Positions 19,001-26,951 of a stretch of 64,000 nt of DNA are shown here, in pieces. Where the stretch lies: the NCBI GenBank assembly GCA_003249035.1, contig QBMK01000009.1:49262-113261 (forward strand), written 5' to 3'. The notes under the pieces were generated by a model that saw nothing but the letters and a program-made list of their open reading frames with translations, made no database searches and was not told where the DNA came from. Origin of the DNA: Pseudanabaena sp. (GTDB lineage: Bacteria > Cyanobacteriota > Cyanobacteriia > Pseudanabaenales > Pseudanabaenaceae). Positions within the stretch are counted from its first letter, which is position 1. Each line of letters begins with the position of its first letter. A program made the translations under genes and the position numbers.

Positions 19001-19720
19001 ACTTCAGCGCAACTTCTGAATAACTTTAATGCACCTCTAGCTGTATGTAAAGCAGTTGTGTTATATGTTTTTCGGACACTTGTTAATGATGAGATTCCGC
19101 TTAATGCTGGTTGCCTTGTCCCTCTGGAAATAATTGTGCCTGAAGGTTCGATGCTCAATCCTATTTATCCTGCGGCTGTGGTGGCGGGAAATGTCGAGAC
19201 TTCTCAGGCGATCGCAAATGCTCTATATGGAGCGCTTGGTGTGATGGCAGCATCACAAGGCACGATGAATAACTTTACTTTTGGTAGCGATCGCTATCAG
19301 TACTATGAAACGATTTGTGGTGGCTCTGGTGCAGGGAATGACTTTGACGGTACTGATGCCATTCAAACTCATATGACGAATTCGCGATTGACCGATCCCG
19401 AAATTCTGGAATGGCGATTTCCTGTACTTTTGGAAGAGTTTGCAATCAAAACGAACAGTGGTGGCAAAGGCAAACATCAAGGCGGCAATGGCGTAACTCG
19501 TCGGATTAAGTTTCTCGAACCAATGACAGCAGCGATTTTGTCTAGTAGTCGAGTTATTCCTCCCTTTGGTCTAAATGGTGGGGACTCAGGAGCAACTGGT
19601 CGGAATTATGTGATTAGGAATAATGGAGAAATTACCGATTTACAAAGTACTGCCACAGTGCAAATGGAAGTAGGTGATACCTTTGTGATTGAAACTCCTG
19701 GTGGTGGTGGTTATGGATAA
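16007..19720 (+). CDS. 5-oxoprolinase / hydantoinase A-B fusion
   Basis: About 1237 residues joining HyuA-type (N-terminal) and HyuB-type (C-terminal) halves, as in ATP-dependent 5-oxoprolinase, which opens 5-oxo-L-proline to glutamate. Visible motifs: FWIDRGGTFTDIVA at the start, MGTTVATNALLER, SFDMGGTSTDVAH with the ATP-binding fold, and CCFGGAGGQHACAIA. The B half begins ERLDFSCAIFDHEGELVANA with HIPVHLGSMGESV and ends in ETPGGGGYG. The frame opens at TTG 15989; ATG 16007 is preferred. Three low-complexity insertions (near residues 618-643, 703-719, 954-967) are encoded by repeat-like DNA yet keep the frame. Probably functional. Confidence 0.9.
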   Translation: MSDSSLEVSQDSNKWQFWIDRGGTFTDIVAQSPDGQIVLHKLLSENPDRYVDAPIQGIRDILGLAQSEPIPVAEIAAIKMGTTVATNALLERKGDRTVLLITKGFRDALRIGYQNRPNIFARHIILPEMLYEQVIEIEERYSAHGEVLIALDEELALRELQKIYDLGIRACAIALMHSYRYPDHERRLAELAKQVGFTQVSVSHEISSLIKFISRGDTTVVDAYLSPILRRYVDRVSAELGNLDRNSTKLMFMQSNGGLIEANSFQGKNSILSGPAGGIVGAVQTSLKAGFDKIISFDMGGTSTDVAHYAGSYERSLSTEVAGVRLSTPMMAIHTVAAGGGSLLFFDGARYRVGPESAGAFPGPACYRNGGALAVTDCNVMLGKLQPDFFPKVFGKNGDLPLERDIVIQKFTELAQSIGEVTGQQVLPEVVAQGFLEIAVEKMAMAIKKISVQRGYDVTEYVLCCFGGAGGQHACAIADVLGMTQVFIHPYAGVLSAYGIGLADVRTIRDRSVESELSLELLAELEMIALELSEDAKNEILYGASDEGLQIETALRLRYAGTDSSLTIAIADPLSFHSQEILNFLQTSFAALHKERYGFVFADKALMVEAISVEAILSRKKEKGKRKKEKSKSQMLKAKSQKVNVYMGGQWLEAPIYRREDLYVGDRIVGAALIIDATGTNAIEPNWEAELTDDDCLILRRSIDRSPPAPLVKGGEEALPDPIKLEIFNNLFQSIAEQMGFTLQNTSASVNIRERLDFSCAIFDHEGELVANAPHIPVHLGSMGESVKALIRDRGDRIFLGDVFATNNPYNGGTHLPDITVITPVFLDSNEKPTFYVASRGHHADIGGITPGSMPSNSTSIEEEGILFDNFQLVESGRFCEAETLALLTSSQYPARNPAQNIADLQAQIAANACGANELQRMVAHYGVETVQSYMGHVRNNAELAIRKAIANLGKSKGKSQKEKDERKFIYPIDNGSQIVVLVSLNAEDRTAKIDFTGTSAQLLNNFNAPLAVCKAVVLYVFRTLVNDEIPLNAGCLVPLEIIVPEGSMLNPIYPAAVVAGNVETSQAIANALYGALGVMAASQGTMNNFTFGSDRYQYYETICGGSGAGNDFDGTDAIQTHMTNSRLTDPEILEWRFPVLLEEFAIKTNSGGKGKHQGGNGVTRRIKFLEPMTAAILSSSRVIPPFGLNGGDSGATGRNYVIRNNGEITDLQSTATVQMEVGDTFVIETPGGGGYG
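17860..17937 (+). repeat. Simple-sequence insertion inside the oxoprolinase gene
   Basis: Tandem AAAGGA units followed by AAAGCCA-type units encode a Lys-rich stretch (EKGKRKKEKSKSQ) absent from usual 5-oxoprolinases. A related short tract occurs at 18868-18908. Both keep the reading frame. Confidence 0.6.
18118..18152. repeat. CCCCC-AGCCCCCC type repeat inside the oxoprolinase gene
   Basis: A copy of the C-rich/G-rich palindromic repeat also present as an inverted pair at 21969-22051. Here it is translated as SPPAPLVKGG at the junction of the A and B halves. Confidence 0.7.
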
Positions 19721-19732
19721 TCGCTAATTGTT

Positions 19733-20233
19733 CTAACTAGCGATTCCTGTCTGTAATGTTTTGAGAACTGCTGACATATCGTTTTGCAAAATTGCATTTA
19801 CATTTAGCCACAAACCCCCAAATTCTCTACTACGGATAATTCCTGAATCATCAGGTTCTAATTTCTGATATTCGCCATTCTCTAAAATGAACCAATCGAT
19901 CTGACAATCTAATGTCCACCAGACCATGTATTCTTTGACTCCATTGTGTTCGTAGACAAGTTTTTTGCTATGCAAGTCATAGGACACCGTACTGGCGGCA
20001 ATTTCGGCAATGAGTTCAGGCGCTCCAGTAATGTAGCCATCAGCATCGATTTGAGCATTGCCGCCAATACGAAATAGAAAAGCATCGGGTCGAGGTTCGT
20101 TATCATCACCGAGGCGAACTGTTGGCTCGACACCAACTTCTAGTCCTGCGATCGCGGCTTGATATGTGCCAAGCCAAGTGATGATATTACTGTGAGGTTT
20201 ACCATGCGTTGTAAAGCTTAGAGGGGATGCCAC
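19733..20233 (-). CDS. Uma2-family (DUF820) putative endonuclease, start damaged
   Basis: The readable frame from a GTG at 20233 gives 166 residues with Uma2 features: VEPTVRLGDDNEPRPDAF with the catalytic-type Asp, then ELIAEIAASTVSYDL and KEYMVWWTL. The family homology continues upstream to 20326: codons read TEGDRLNRDEFERRYTA, then AELIEGIVQV, the normal Uma2 N-terminus. A TGA at 20329-20327 precedes it and no ATG, GTG or TTG lies between. So either the GTG start yields a shortened protein or the gene has lost its start. Uma2 proteins have a PD-(D/E)XK fold; role unknown. Confidence 0.7.
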   Translation of the reverse strand: MASPLSFTTHGKPHSNIITWLGTYQAAIAGLEVGVEPTVRLGDDNEPRPDAFLFRIGGNAQIDADGYITGAPELIAEIAASTVSYDLHSKKLVYEHNGVKEYMVWWTLDCQIDWFILENGEYQKLEPDDSGIIRSREFGGLWLNVNAILQNDMSAVLKTLQTGIAS

Positions 20234-20307
20234 CTGTACAATGCCTTCGATTAGTTCTGCTTTTTTGATATTGGATGCAGTATAACGCCGCTCAAACTCA
20301 TCTCGAT

Positions 20308-20472
20308 TCAGCCGATCGCCTTCAGTTCACGATCCACCTGTTCTGATGACAAATCATTGCGAAAGTTAAACACCATCGAGTCAAATTTACCTTGATTCGC
20401 TAGCCCTTGATAGGTCGAGAGTGCCCAAAATAAACCCACAAAAAATAAGCATGAGAGCAGAAATTTTTTCAT
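20308..20472 (-). pseudogene. Secreted N-terminal fragment, possibly of an S8-type protease
   Basis: From the ATG at 20472: a signal peptide (MKKFLLSCLFFVGLFW...) and then FDSMVFNFRNDLSSEQVDRE, ending KAIG at a TGA. The mature part resembles the propeptide start of cyanobacterial S8 peptidases from memory; this needs a search. It ends exactly where Uma2 homology begins, in a different frame, which suggests a deletion joined two genes. An intact small secreted peptide is the alternative. Confidence 0.4.
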
Positions 20473-20588
20473 AACCCTAAGACATTGATCTCCAGTCCTC
20501 AATAGCTTCTCAGACAACAGGACAGTCGGCGCTTTGCTTAAGCTTAACCAGTCCTAAAATATTTAGTTTAGATCTTTAAATCGTTATT

Positions 20589-20738
20589 CTAACTATTCCC
20601 ATTTTGTTTGCGACAGCGATCGCTACAATATTTAACTTCATCCCAGCACTTTTCCCATTTTTTGCGCCATGTAAATGTTCTACCGCATATTTTGCAGTCT
20701 TTACTTGGCAAAAAAGATTTATTCCCTTTGTGAGCCAT
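20589..20738 (-). CDS. DUF2256 small zinc-ribbon-like protein
   Basis: A 49-residue protein: [20 protein letters not shown], then [20 protein letters not shown] and RCRKQNGNS. Four cysteines in CxxC and CxxxC pairs (CKIC, CSDRC) suggest a zinc-binding fold. [18 protein letters not shown] is the hallmark of the DUF2256 family, common in cyanobacteria and marine bacteria; function unknown. ATG start; no close operon partner. The gene is easily missed because of its length. Confidence 0.88.
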   Translation of the reverse strand: MAHKGNKSFLPSKDCKICGRTFTWRKKWEKCWDEVKYCSDRCRKQNGNS

Positions 20739-20969
20739 ACTTTCGAAGTTTATTGATACATATTGCAGTTTTCATTTTACCTAAGGCAGAGTGAAAATCA
20801 AAAAACGCTACTGGAGCTTATTGTTTGGTTTTTAAATTAGGACATGCTGATTTAAAAACTGAAATATAGCTACTAAGCTAAAAAGTTTCGATACAGCAAA
20901 TTAGTGATAGAGAAACTTAAAAGCTGATTGGCAAATAATTATGCAGCGTTCCACTTAAAAATGAGCAAT

Positions 20970-21935
20970 TCAATCCTGATCGAATACTTTTCCTAATGAT
21001 GCAGGTGGCGTAGTTCTGACTGTATTTAATATCCCTTGTTTAAGCGATCGCGGTAATGCCGATATTAAGCGATCGAGCCATTCTCCTGAAGTCAGCGCCA
21101 ACATCAAAATCATCAATACAAAAGGAGCCGTATTGAATACCTGTGTCGGCACTTCAGGAATTGCACTCTGAGCGACACTAGCTAAAGATTGCAAAATCCC
21201 AAATAGATAAGCTCCTAAGGCTACACGCAGAGGATTCCAACCGCCAAAAATGACGATCGCTAGGGCAATCCAGCCGTAACCTGCTGTGTGGCGATGGCTC
21301 CATCCCGCTTTAAAATCTAATGAGAAAGCTGCTCCTGCGATCCCCATTAATGCACCACCGAGGAGCGTGTAAATGTAACGCATTTTAATCACATTAGTGC
21401 CTCTGGCAAAGGCTGCGGAAGGTTGTTCGCCCACTGTCCGTAAGATTAATCCGCCTTGAGTGCGATAGAAATAGAACCATGAACCAAGAATTAAAATATA
21501 GCTGCTATAAACTAACAGATCGCTCTGAAATAGCAGTTTCCCTAAAATAGGAATGTTCTCTAAAATAGGGATTTTAAAACTCGGAACCGTAATTCCCTCA
21601 ACTCTGACAACGGGATTACCTAAAAAAGAAGATAAATCGCTACACATCAGCGCCAATACAAAGCCAATTGATACTTGAGATTGTTTGAGGGTGATCGCGC
21701 CAACTGCGACAACTAAAGCGATCGCCGCGCCAACAAGAGCCGCCGCCGCAAATCCTAATAGCAGGCTATTCGAGAACTTCGCTACCGCAAAGCCCGTCAT
21801 CGCTGACATTAAGATTGTTCCTTCGGCAGATAGGTTAATCACGCCAGCCCGTTCGGTAATAGTTTCGCCAATACTGGCAAAAATTAAAGGTGTGGAAGTT
21901 GCGATCGCTGTAGCCAGAATTGTGATGATGTCCAT
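20970..21935 (-). CDS. BMP-type (nucleoside-like) ABC transporter permease 2
   Basis: A 321-residue inner-membrane protein with about eight to ten hydrophobic segments. Signature stretches: TSTPLIFASIGETITERAGV, INLSAEGTILMSAM and GGLILRTVGEQPSAAFARG, as in YufQ/NupQ-type permeases of the BPD_transp_2 family. It pairs with the other permease and the double ATPase just upstream on the same strand. ATG start. Likely substrate class is purine nucleosides or related compounds, inferred from the family only. Confidence 0.9.
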   Translation of the reverse strand: MDIITILATAIATSTPLIFASIGETITERAGVINLSAEGTILMSAMTGFAVAKFSNSLLLGFAAAALVGAAIALVVAVGAITLKQSQVSIGFVLALMCSDLSSFLGNPVVRVEGITVPSFKIPILENIPILGKLLFQSDLLVYSSYILILGSWFYFYRTQGGLILRTVGEQPSAAFARGTNVIKMRYIYTLLGGALMGIAGAAFSLDFKAGWSHRHTAGYGWIALAIVIFGGWNPLRVALGAYLFGILQSLASVAQSAIPEVPTQVFNTAPFVLMILMLALTSGEWLDRLISALPRSLKQGILNTVRTTPPASLGKVFDQD

Positions 21936-21968
21936 GAATTTATTCCTGTTTGTCTACGTTTGAGGGTG

Positions 21969-22051
21969 TAGACCCCCCCCAGCCCCCCTTAAAAAGGGGA
22001 GAGAATTAAAATTATCTTCTTCCCCCTTTTTAAGGGGGATTGAGGGGGATC
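21969..22051. repeat. Inverted pair of C-rich/G-rich cyanobacterial repeats
   Basis: The left unit (ACCCCCCCCCAGCCCCCCTT then AAAAAGGGG) and right unit (CCCCCTTTTTAAGGGGGATT then GAGGGGGATCT) are imperfect inverted copies about 30 bp each. They fill the gap between the two permease genes. The same unit lies in the oxoprolinase gene at 18118-18152. Confidence 0.75.
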
Positions 22052-22065
22052 TCTTTATTAGAAGA

Positions 22066-23124
22066 TCAGGTTTCCTTAGATAACTTAGCTAAACCTTCGC
22101 CAAGAATGGCGAACAGCAGCAATGCGCCTTGAATAATCCCAGAAAGTGAAGAATCTAAACTTAGAGATAGTGGTAATTCCAAACTACCAACATTGAGCGA
22201 ACTAAATAGAAAAGCGATCGGCAAAACCAAAAAAGGATTGTAATTAATCAACATGACTACTAGCAACGCTAAAAATCCTAAATTGCTAGAAATATTGGGA
22301 ATGAGTCGATGGAATACAGCGACTACTTGCAATGATCCAGCGATACCTGCAAATGCTCCACAGATGACAAAGCTGCTAAGCATTTGCGCGATCGCAGGAA
22401 TTCCCAACACATAGGATGCCCGTAGATTATTACCCACTGCTTTTAGTTTCAAACCAAAGTAAGTGGCTCTAATCGCGATCGCCGTCACAATCAAGACGAA
22501 TATAGCGATCGCTAAAGCGATCGGGCTAAAGTCAGTATTACCTAAAGTTGGCAGCGATAAAACATCACTAAAGGGTTCCGTACCGCTCATTGAGGCAACT
22601 CCCGATCGCTTCCAGGGACCAAAGACGAGATAAAGCGCTAATCCCTGTACGGTGAAGTTCATTCCTAACCCAGCAAAAATTTCGCTGACTTTGCCATAGA
22701 TATTTAATAGTCCTGCTAGTAAGCCCCATAAGCCGCCGCCAACAATGCCAAATAATATGGCAAGCGTAATCGCGATCGCAGGGGGAAACCCTTCGGGAAT
22801 GAGTCTGAGCAATAATGTCGAGGCGATCGCTCCTGCCGTAATTTGACCTTCGATACCTAGGTTATATAAACCTGCGGTAAAGGTGAAAATCAATCCGCAG
22901 GAGGCAATTAATAAAGGACAAAGAGTAGAAATGACTCTCGCAAAGCGATCGCTACTACCAAAAGCTCCATTCCACATGCCGATTGCAACTTGAGGTGGTG
23001 AGCCACTAGATAGCAAGATCACCGTCGCAATGAATAACAGCGACACCACGAATGAACCAATCCGAAAGTAGGTGACTTTGGGTAATTTTTTGAGGATTTG
23101 GAAATTATCTAAAAAACTATGCAA
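22066..23124 (-). CDS. BMP-type (nucleoside-like) ABC transporter permease 1
   Basis: 352 residues with about eight membrane segments. It carries ATLCPLLIASCGLIFTFTAG-like and YNLGIEGQITAGAIAS sequences typical of YufP/NupP permeases. The start is TTG at 23124: GGAGG lies five bases before it, no ATG precedes the first membrane helix, and the start overlaps the ATPase 3' end by 8 bp, so translation is probably coupled. Partner permease is downstream across the repeat pair. Confidence 0.88.
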   Translation of the reverse strand: MHSFLDNFQILKKLPKVTYFRIGSFVVSLLFIATVILLSSGSPPQVAIGMWNGAFGSSDRFARVISTLCPLLIASCGLIFTFTAGLYNLGIEGQITAGAIASTLLLRLIPEGFPPAIAITLAILFGIVGGGLWGLLAGLLNIYGKVSEIFAGLGMNFTVQGLALYLVFGPWKRSGVASMSGTEPFSDVLSLPTLGNTDFSPIALAIAIFVLIVTAIAIRATYFGLKLKAVGNNLRASYVLGIPAIAQMLSSFVICGAFAGIAGSLQVVAVFHRLIPNISSNLGFLALLVVMLINYNPFLVLPIAFLFSSLNVGSLELPLSLSLDSSLSGIIQGALLLFAILGEGLAKLSKET

Positions 23125-24631
23125 ACTTTCCTCCGATCGCTTGACCGAGTTTATCGACTGTTAAAGTTTTCGCATCAATGAGTTGTGAGACTTTGCCGCC
23201 GCAAAATACGAGAATGCGATCGCTATATTGCAGAATCTCATCAAGATCGGAAGAAGTGAATAAAATCATCATCCCTTTTTCGCAACGTGCCATCATCTGT
23301 TTCCAAATCCATAGAGTTGATTCAATATCTAGCCCTCTGGTTGGTTGTTCCATTAATAGCAGATTTAAGCGATCTGGCAAAAGTGCTATTTGAGTACGTT
23401 GCTGATTACCTCCCGATAATCTCTCTACTTTAGTCGAGGGTTTACCCCGAATATTAAAAGTCTCGATCGCCTGATGTGCAAATTGGCGCGTATCCCGCCA
23501 ATTGATAAAAAAGCCTGAATGCGATTGGCGCAACATGAAATGCTCATGGATCGATAGACCTAGAATCAAACCATCCTGTAAGCGATCGGCTGGCAAATAA
23601 CCAATTCCTGCCTTCAAGAAATTACTATATGCGCGATTAGTCATATCCACATCACTAATGCGAATCTTGCCAGCATTTGGTTTCAGCAGCCCCGCACAGG
23701 CTAGCAGTAGCAATTGCTGTCCATTGCCTTCCAAACCTGCTAACCCGATTACCTCGCCCTCATTAACCGTTAATTTATCAAGCTGCAAACTTAAGCGATC
23801 GCCATCGATCTGCAGATCCTGAATCACTAAAGCGGGTTCCGTTTGCTGAATATTAATCTCATGCTTTGCGGGTATGGCTAGCTCACGACCAAACATCATA
23901 TCCACCAAAGACGCTGCTAACTCATTTGATTCTCGACCTTTGACCTCTGCTTCACCAATTACTTTGCCCTGACGCATCACCATTAGGCGATCGCATAGTT
24001 CTTCTACATCTTCTAATTTATGCGACACAAAAATGATTGATTTCCCATCCGCAGCCAACTGCTTAACTGCTATAAATAGAGCCGTTTTTTGGGATGCAGA
24101 AATACCTGTAGTTGGCTCATCAAGGATTAAGGTCTTAACCCCAAGTGACAAAAGCCGCAATATTTCTAACTGCTGACGCTCTCCTACAGTCAGATTACTT
24201 AGGCGATCATTAGGAGGTAAGTCAAAGCCAAAAGTTGCAGATAACTGCCGAAGTTCTCTAATTAAATCAGCACGATTGCTGCTAGTTTCAGCTCTTTTTT
24301 TACCTCTTTTTTTACCTAAAGCACTTCTCCCTGCCATGAAATTATCAAGTACCGACAGAGAAGGAAAGTCTAAAGGATCTTGATGCAGCATCCCAATTCC
24401 TGCGCAGATGGCATCCGCAGGAGTTTTAATATCAACTTCCATTCCATCTAATACGATCTTGCCAGAGTCTTTAGTAATAAATCCACTCAGGACTTTGGAT
24501 AAAGTGCTTTTCCCTGCACCATTTTCACCCAAGATGCCATACACAGTTCCAGCTTCGACCGTCATAGAAATATCGTAGTTTGCCTTGACATTTCCAAAGG
24601 ATTTATAAATATGGCTTAGTTCAACTTTCAT
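23117..24631 (-). CDS. BMP-type ABC transporter, double ATPase
   Basis: 504 residues with two ABC cassettes, as in YufO/NupO and RbsA-like ATPases. Cassette 1 has Walker A GILGENGAGKSTL, signature LTVGERQQ, and Walker B TLILDEPTTGI. Cassette 2 has a degenerate Walker A (LAGLEGNGQQLLL), signature LSGGNQQR and LLMEQPTRGLD, normal for this family. It powers import through the two permeases. ATG at 24631. A compact hairpin separates it from the upstream binding-protein gene. Confidence 0.92.
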   Translation of the reverse strand: MKVELSHIYKSFGNVKANYDISMTVEAGTVYGILGENGAGKSTLSKVLSGFITKDSGKIVLDGMEVDIKTPADAICAGIGMLHQDPLDFPSLSVLDNFMAGRSALGKKRGKKRAETSSNRADLIRELRQLSATFGFDLPPNDRLSNLTVGERQQLEILRLLSLGVKTLILDEPTTGISASQKTALFIAVKQLAADGKSIIFVSHKLEDVEELCDRLMVMRQGKVIGEAEVKGRESNELAASLVDMMFGRELAIPAKHEINIQQTEPALVIQDLQIDGDRLSLQLDKLTVNEGEVIGLAGLEGNGQQLLLLACAGLLKPNAGKIRISDVDMTNRAYSNFLKAGIGYLPADRLQDGLILGLSIHEHFMLRQSHSGFFINWRDTRQFAHQAIETFNIRGKPSTKVERLSGGNQQRTQIALLPDRLNLLLMEQPTRGLDIESTLWIWKQMMARCEKGMMILFTSSDLDEILQYSDRILVFCGGKVSQLIDAKTLTVDKLGQAIGGKFA

Positions 24632-24646
24632 TTTTATACCTTAACG

Positions 24647-24673
24647 TCAAGGTCGCGCTCAGCGCGACCTTGA
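24647..24673. repeat. Hairpin between binding-protein and ATPase genes
   Basis: TCAAGGTCGCGCT and its exact complement with a single-base loop; 13-bp stem. Placed after the binding-protein stop it may stabilise or attenuate the operon mRNA, keeping the binding protein in excess. Confidence 0.6.
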
Positions 24674-24678
24674 GATAC

Positions 24679-25953
24679 TTATTTACTAGCGCCCTCAATA
24701 CCTTGTAGCAAGCTGGTAAAGTACCAAATCTGTTGCGGAGTTGCAGTTTCACCTTCCTTCAGAAAAGGAGTACCATCTTGATAGTTAAGAGGTCCCTTAA
24801 AAAGACTGATCTTGCCATCACCCAAGCCAGTAATAAATTCCGTCAAGAACTTATCGCTTTCAGGAGTCAGTGCCTTGCCTTTCCTAAACCCCACTCCTGA
24901 GGAGTCAGGATTATTCAAGTCTTTCCAATTAGGTGCTGAGGAAATAAATTCTCCCGTAAATTTCCCATCCTTTGCCTTTTTAGTTTGATCTAGATATGAA
25001 GGTCCCCAGTTGTAATAGGGAACGCCGACACAAATTTCTGGAGCAGCATTACATCCAGTTTTGAGACCATAGTGTAGATATTTGACCTTCTTGCCAGCTT
25101 CAGCAGCTTTCTTGCCTTGTACCGCCACTTCTGGGGTGTCAATACCACTCATTACCACGTCATAGCCACTGTTGTAAAAATCATCAGAGACCTTAGTCGG
25201 GTCAAGCGTCTGTCCGGGAATATTGAACCAGAAACCAATCCATACCACCTTAAACTTCAGATCTTCAGGGTTCTTTTTGCGGTAATTTTGCCAACAATAC
25301 TTAGCTCCCAAATAAGTTGCCGATACTAATCTGCGAGTTTCGTCATTGATTAATGGTCCCACAAAGCCGATTTTACCAGTCTCTGAATTAAGAGCCGCTG
25401 CACATCCAGAAATCATTCTGCCATACTCAATTTGAGGCATGACATTGCTAAGGTTCTTCTGGTTTTTGTAATTTTTGCCTTCTTTCCAAGCATAGTCTCC
25501 AGTAGCATGAATTACGGAGACATCAGGATGTTTTTTCGCAGTTTCAAGAGCATCATCTTTAAAATCATCAGAATTAAAAAATACTAGCTTTGCACCTTTA
25601 GCAATGAGGTCGTCAGCCAATTGAGAAGCTTTGACATTTGGGCGATCGCCTGGATTAACTTTATCTACGTAGTCAAACTGGACGCCAGATTGCTTCTCCA
25701 TTATATATTTCGAGGCTTCGTAATGACCTTGGTTCCAACCAGAATCATTTCTTGGACCAACTAAAATCATCGCTGCTTTAAATCCTTTCGCATCGGTCGC
25801 AGCAGTAGTTGCCGCTGTGGTTGCCGTAGTAGGTGAAGCCGTCGGAGTTGTTGGAGTGCTGTTACAAGCTCCAGCGAGCATTCCCACTAGAGTTGCCGCC
25901 CATATGTGCTTGATAGAAACTATAGAAGCAGCTCTATTAGTGATTATTCCCAT
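24679..25953 (-). CDS. BMP-family substrate-binding lipoprotein
   Basis: 424 residues. The N-terminus has a hydrophobic signal ending AGACNST, where Cys is the likely lipidation site, followed by a Thr/Ala-rich linker. The mature part is a BMP (PnrA/Med-like) domain: AMILVGPRNDSGWNQGHYEA, then KGAKLVFFNSDDF and GKIGFVGPLINDE. It captures the substrate, probably a nucleoside or related ligand, outside the inner membrane for the ABC importer. First gene of the four-gene importer unit; ATG start. Confidence 0.9.
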   Translation of the reverse strand: MGIITNRAASIVSIKHIWAATLVGMLAGACNSTPTTPTASPTTATTAATTAATDAKGFKAAMILVGPRNDSGWNQGHYEASKYIMEKQSGVQFDYVDKVNPGDRPNVKASQLADDLIAKGAKLVFFNSDDFKDDALETAKKHPDVSVIHATGDYAWKEGKNYKNQKNLSNVMPQIEYGRMISGCAAALNSETGKIGFVGPLINDETRRLVSATYLGAKYCWQNYRKKNPEDLKFKVVWIGFWFNIPGQTLDPTKVSDDFYNSGYDVVMSGIDTPEVAVQGKKAAEAGKKVKYLHYGLKTGCNAAPEICVGVPYYNWGPSYLDQTKKAKDGKFTGEFISSAPNWKDLNNPDSSGVGFRKGKALTPESDKFLTEFITGLGDGKISLFKGPLNYQDGTPFLKEGETATPQQIWYFTSLLQGIEGASK

Positions 25954-26130
25954 GAATTACAGTTATATTTGAATGTCTTATAGCTTTTGACTATCTTACT
26001 TTAAGGCGATCGCCTATTAGACAAAGGTATTGCAGATTACAGAAATTAATAAGGCGAGTACCTAGTTCATACCATCTGCTTGGTAAGTTATTCTGAAGAA
26101 ATCACCTAGTCTTCTATATTATTTAAGTAT

Positions 26131-26823
26131 ATGCGTCTTCCAATTCTCTATTCTTTCAGGCGTTGTCCCTATGCAATTCGCGCAAGAATGGCTCTTGCTT
26201 ATGCTGGGATTAGCTTTGAACTTAGAGAAGTTTCTTTAAAAAATAAACCGAAAGAAATGCTCGATATTTCGCCAAAGGGAACAACGCCAGTGATGCAGAT
26301 ATTTACTGGACAAGATCTTACAAAGCAAGATTTTATTGTTTTAGAAGAAAGTCTCGATATTATGAATTGGGCGCTAGAGCAGCACGATCCACTCAATTGG
26401 AAAGATTTGCCAGAACAGTCTGTAGCGATCGCACAAAAGCTTATCGATACAAATGATCGCCAGTTTAAACTTGCTCTTGATCGCTATAAATACCCAAACC
26501 GATACCCCGAAAAATCGCAGGAAGATTATCGCCAACAAGCAGAAGAATTTCTCCAAGTTTTAGAACTTCAACTTCAGACGCGATCGCAAACTGATGAAGC
26601 GCAGACTTTTTTAATTAGCGATCGGCAAACTCTTGCTGATATTGCGATTTTTCCTTTTGTAAGACAGCTTGCCTATGTGGATATAGATTGGTTCCTATCG
26701 AGTTCTTATGAGCATTTGCAACAATGGTTGAAGTGGCATGAAACTAACTCAATGTTTGAACTTGTGATGCAAAAGTTTCCTGTATGGACATCAGAGCAAG
26801 AAGCGATCGTGATTACTCCTTAA
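26131..26823 (+). CDS. Glutathione S-transferase family protein
   Basis: 230 residues. The N-terminal thioredoxin-like domain has LYSFRRCPYAIRARMALAYA, with a CPYA motif like the glutaredoxin-2/omega GST active-site Cys. KGTTPVM marks the cis-Pro glutathione site. The C-terminal helical domain follows (about 90-220). It likely handles thiol transfer or reduction rather than classical detoxification; the substrate is unknown. ATG start. The TAA stop lies inside a perfect hairpin arm. Confidence 0.85.
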   Translation: MRLPILYSFRRCPYAIRARMALAYAGISFELREVSLKNKPKEMLDISPKGTTPVMQIFTGQDLTKQDFIVLEESLDIMNWALEQHDPLNWKDLPEQSVAIAQKLIDTNDRQFKLALDRYKYPNRYPEKSQEDYRQQAEEFLQVLELQLQTRSQTDEAQTFLISDRQTLADIAIFPFVRQLAYVDIDWFLSSSYEHLQQWLKWHETNSMFELVMQKFPVWTSEQEAIVITP

Positions 26824-26876
26824 AACCAAAAAATGTTTGCTCGGGCGAAGCCCGAGCAAACATTTTTTGGTTTTAA
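26820..26876. terminator. Perfect 27-bp hairpin at the GST stop codon
   Basis: Arms 26820-26846 and 26850-26876 with a GAA loop; the outer part is TTAAAACCAAAAAATG. It contains the GST stop codon and belongs to the local perfect-hairpin set. Confidence 0.7.
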
Positions 26877-26951
26877 TAATGCGATAAAATAGTATAGGAG
26901 TTCGGCAACGCAAAGTGTTGCCAAACCTCTATAACGAATATGGAGCTTTTT

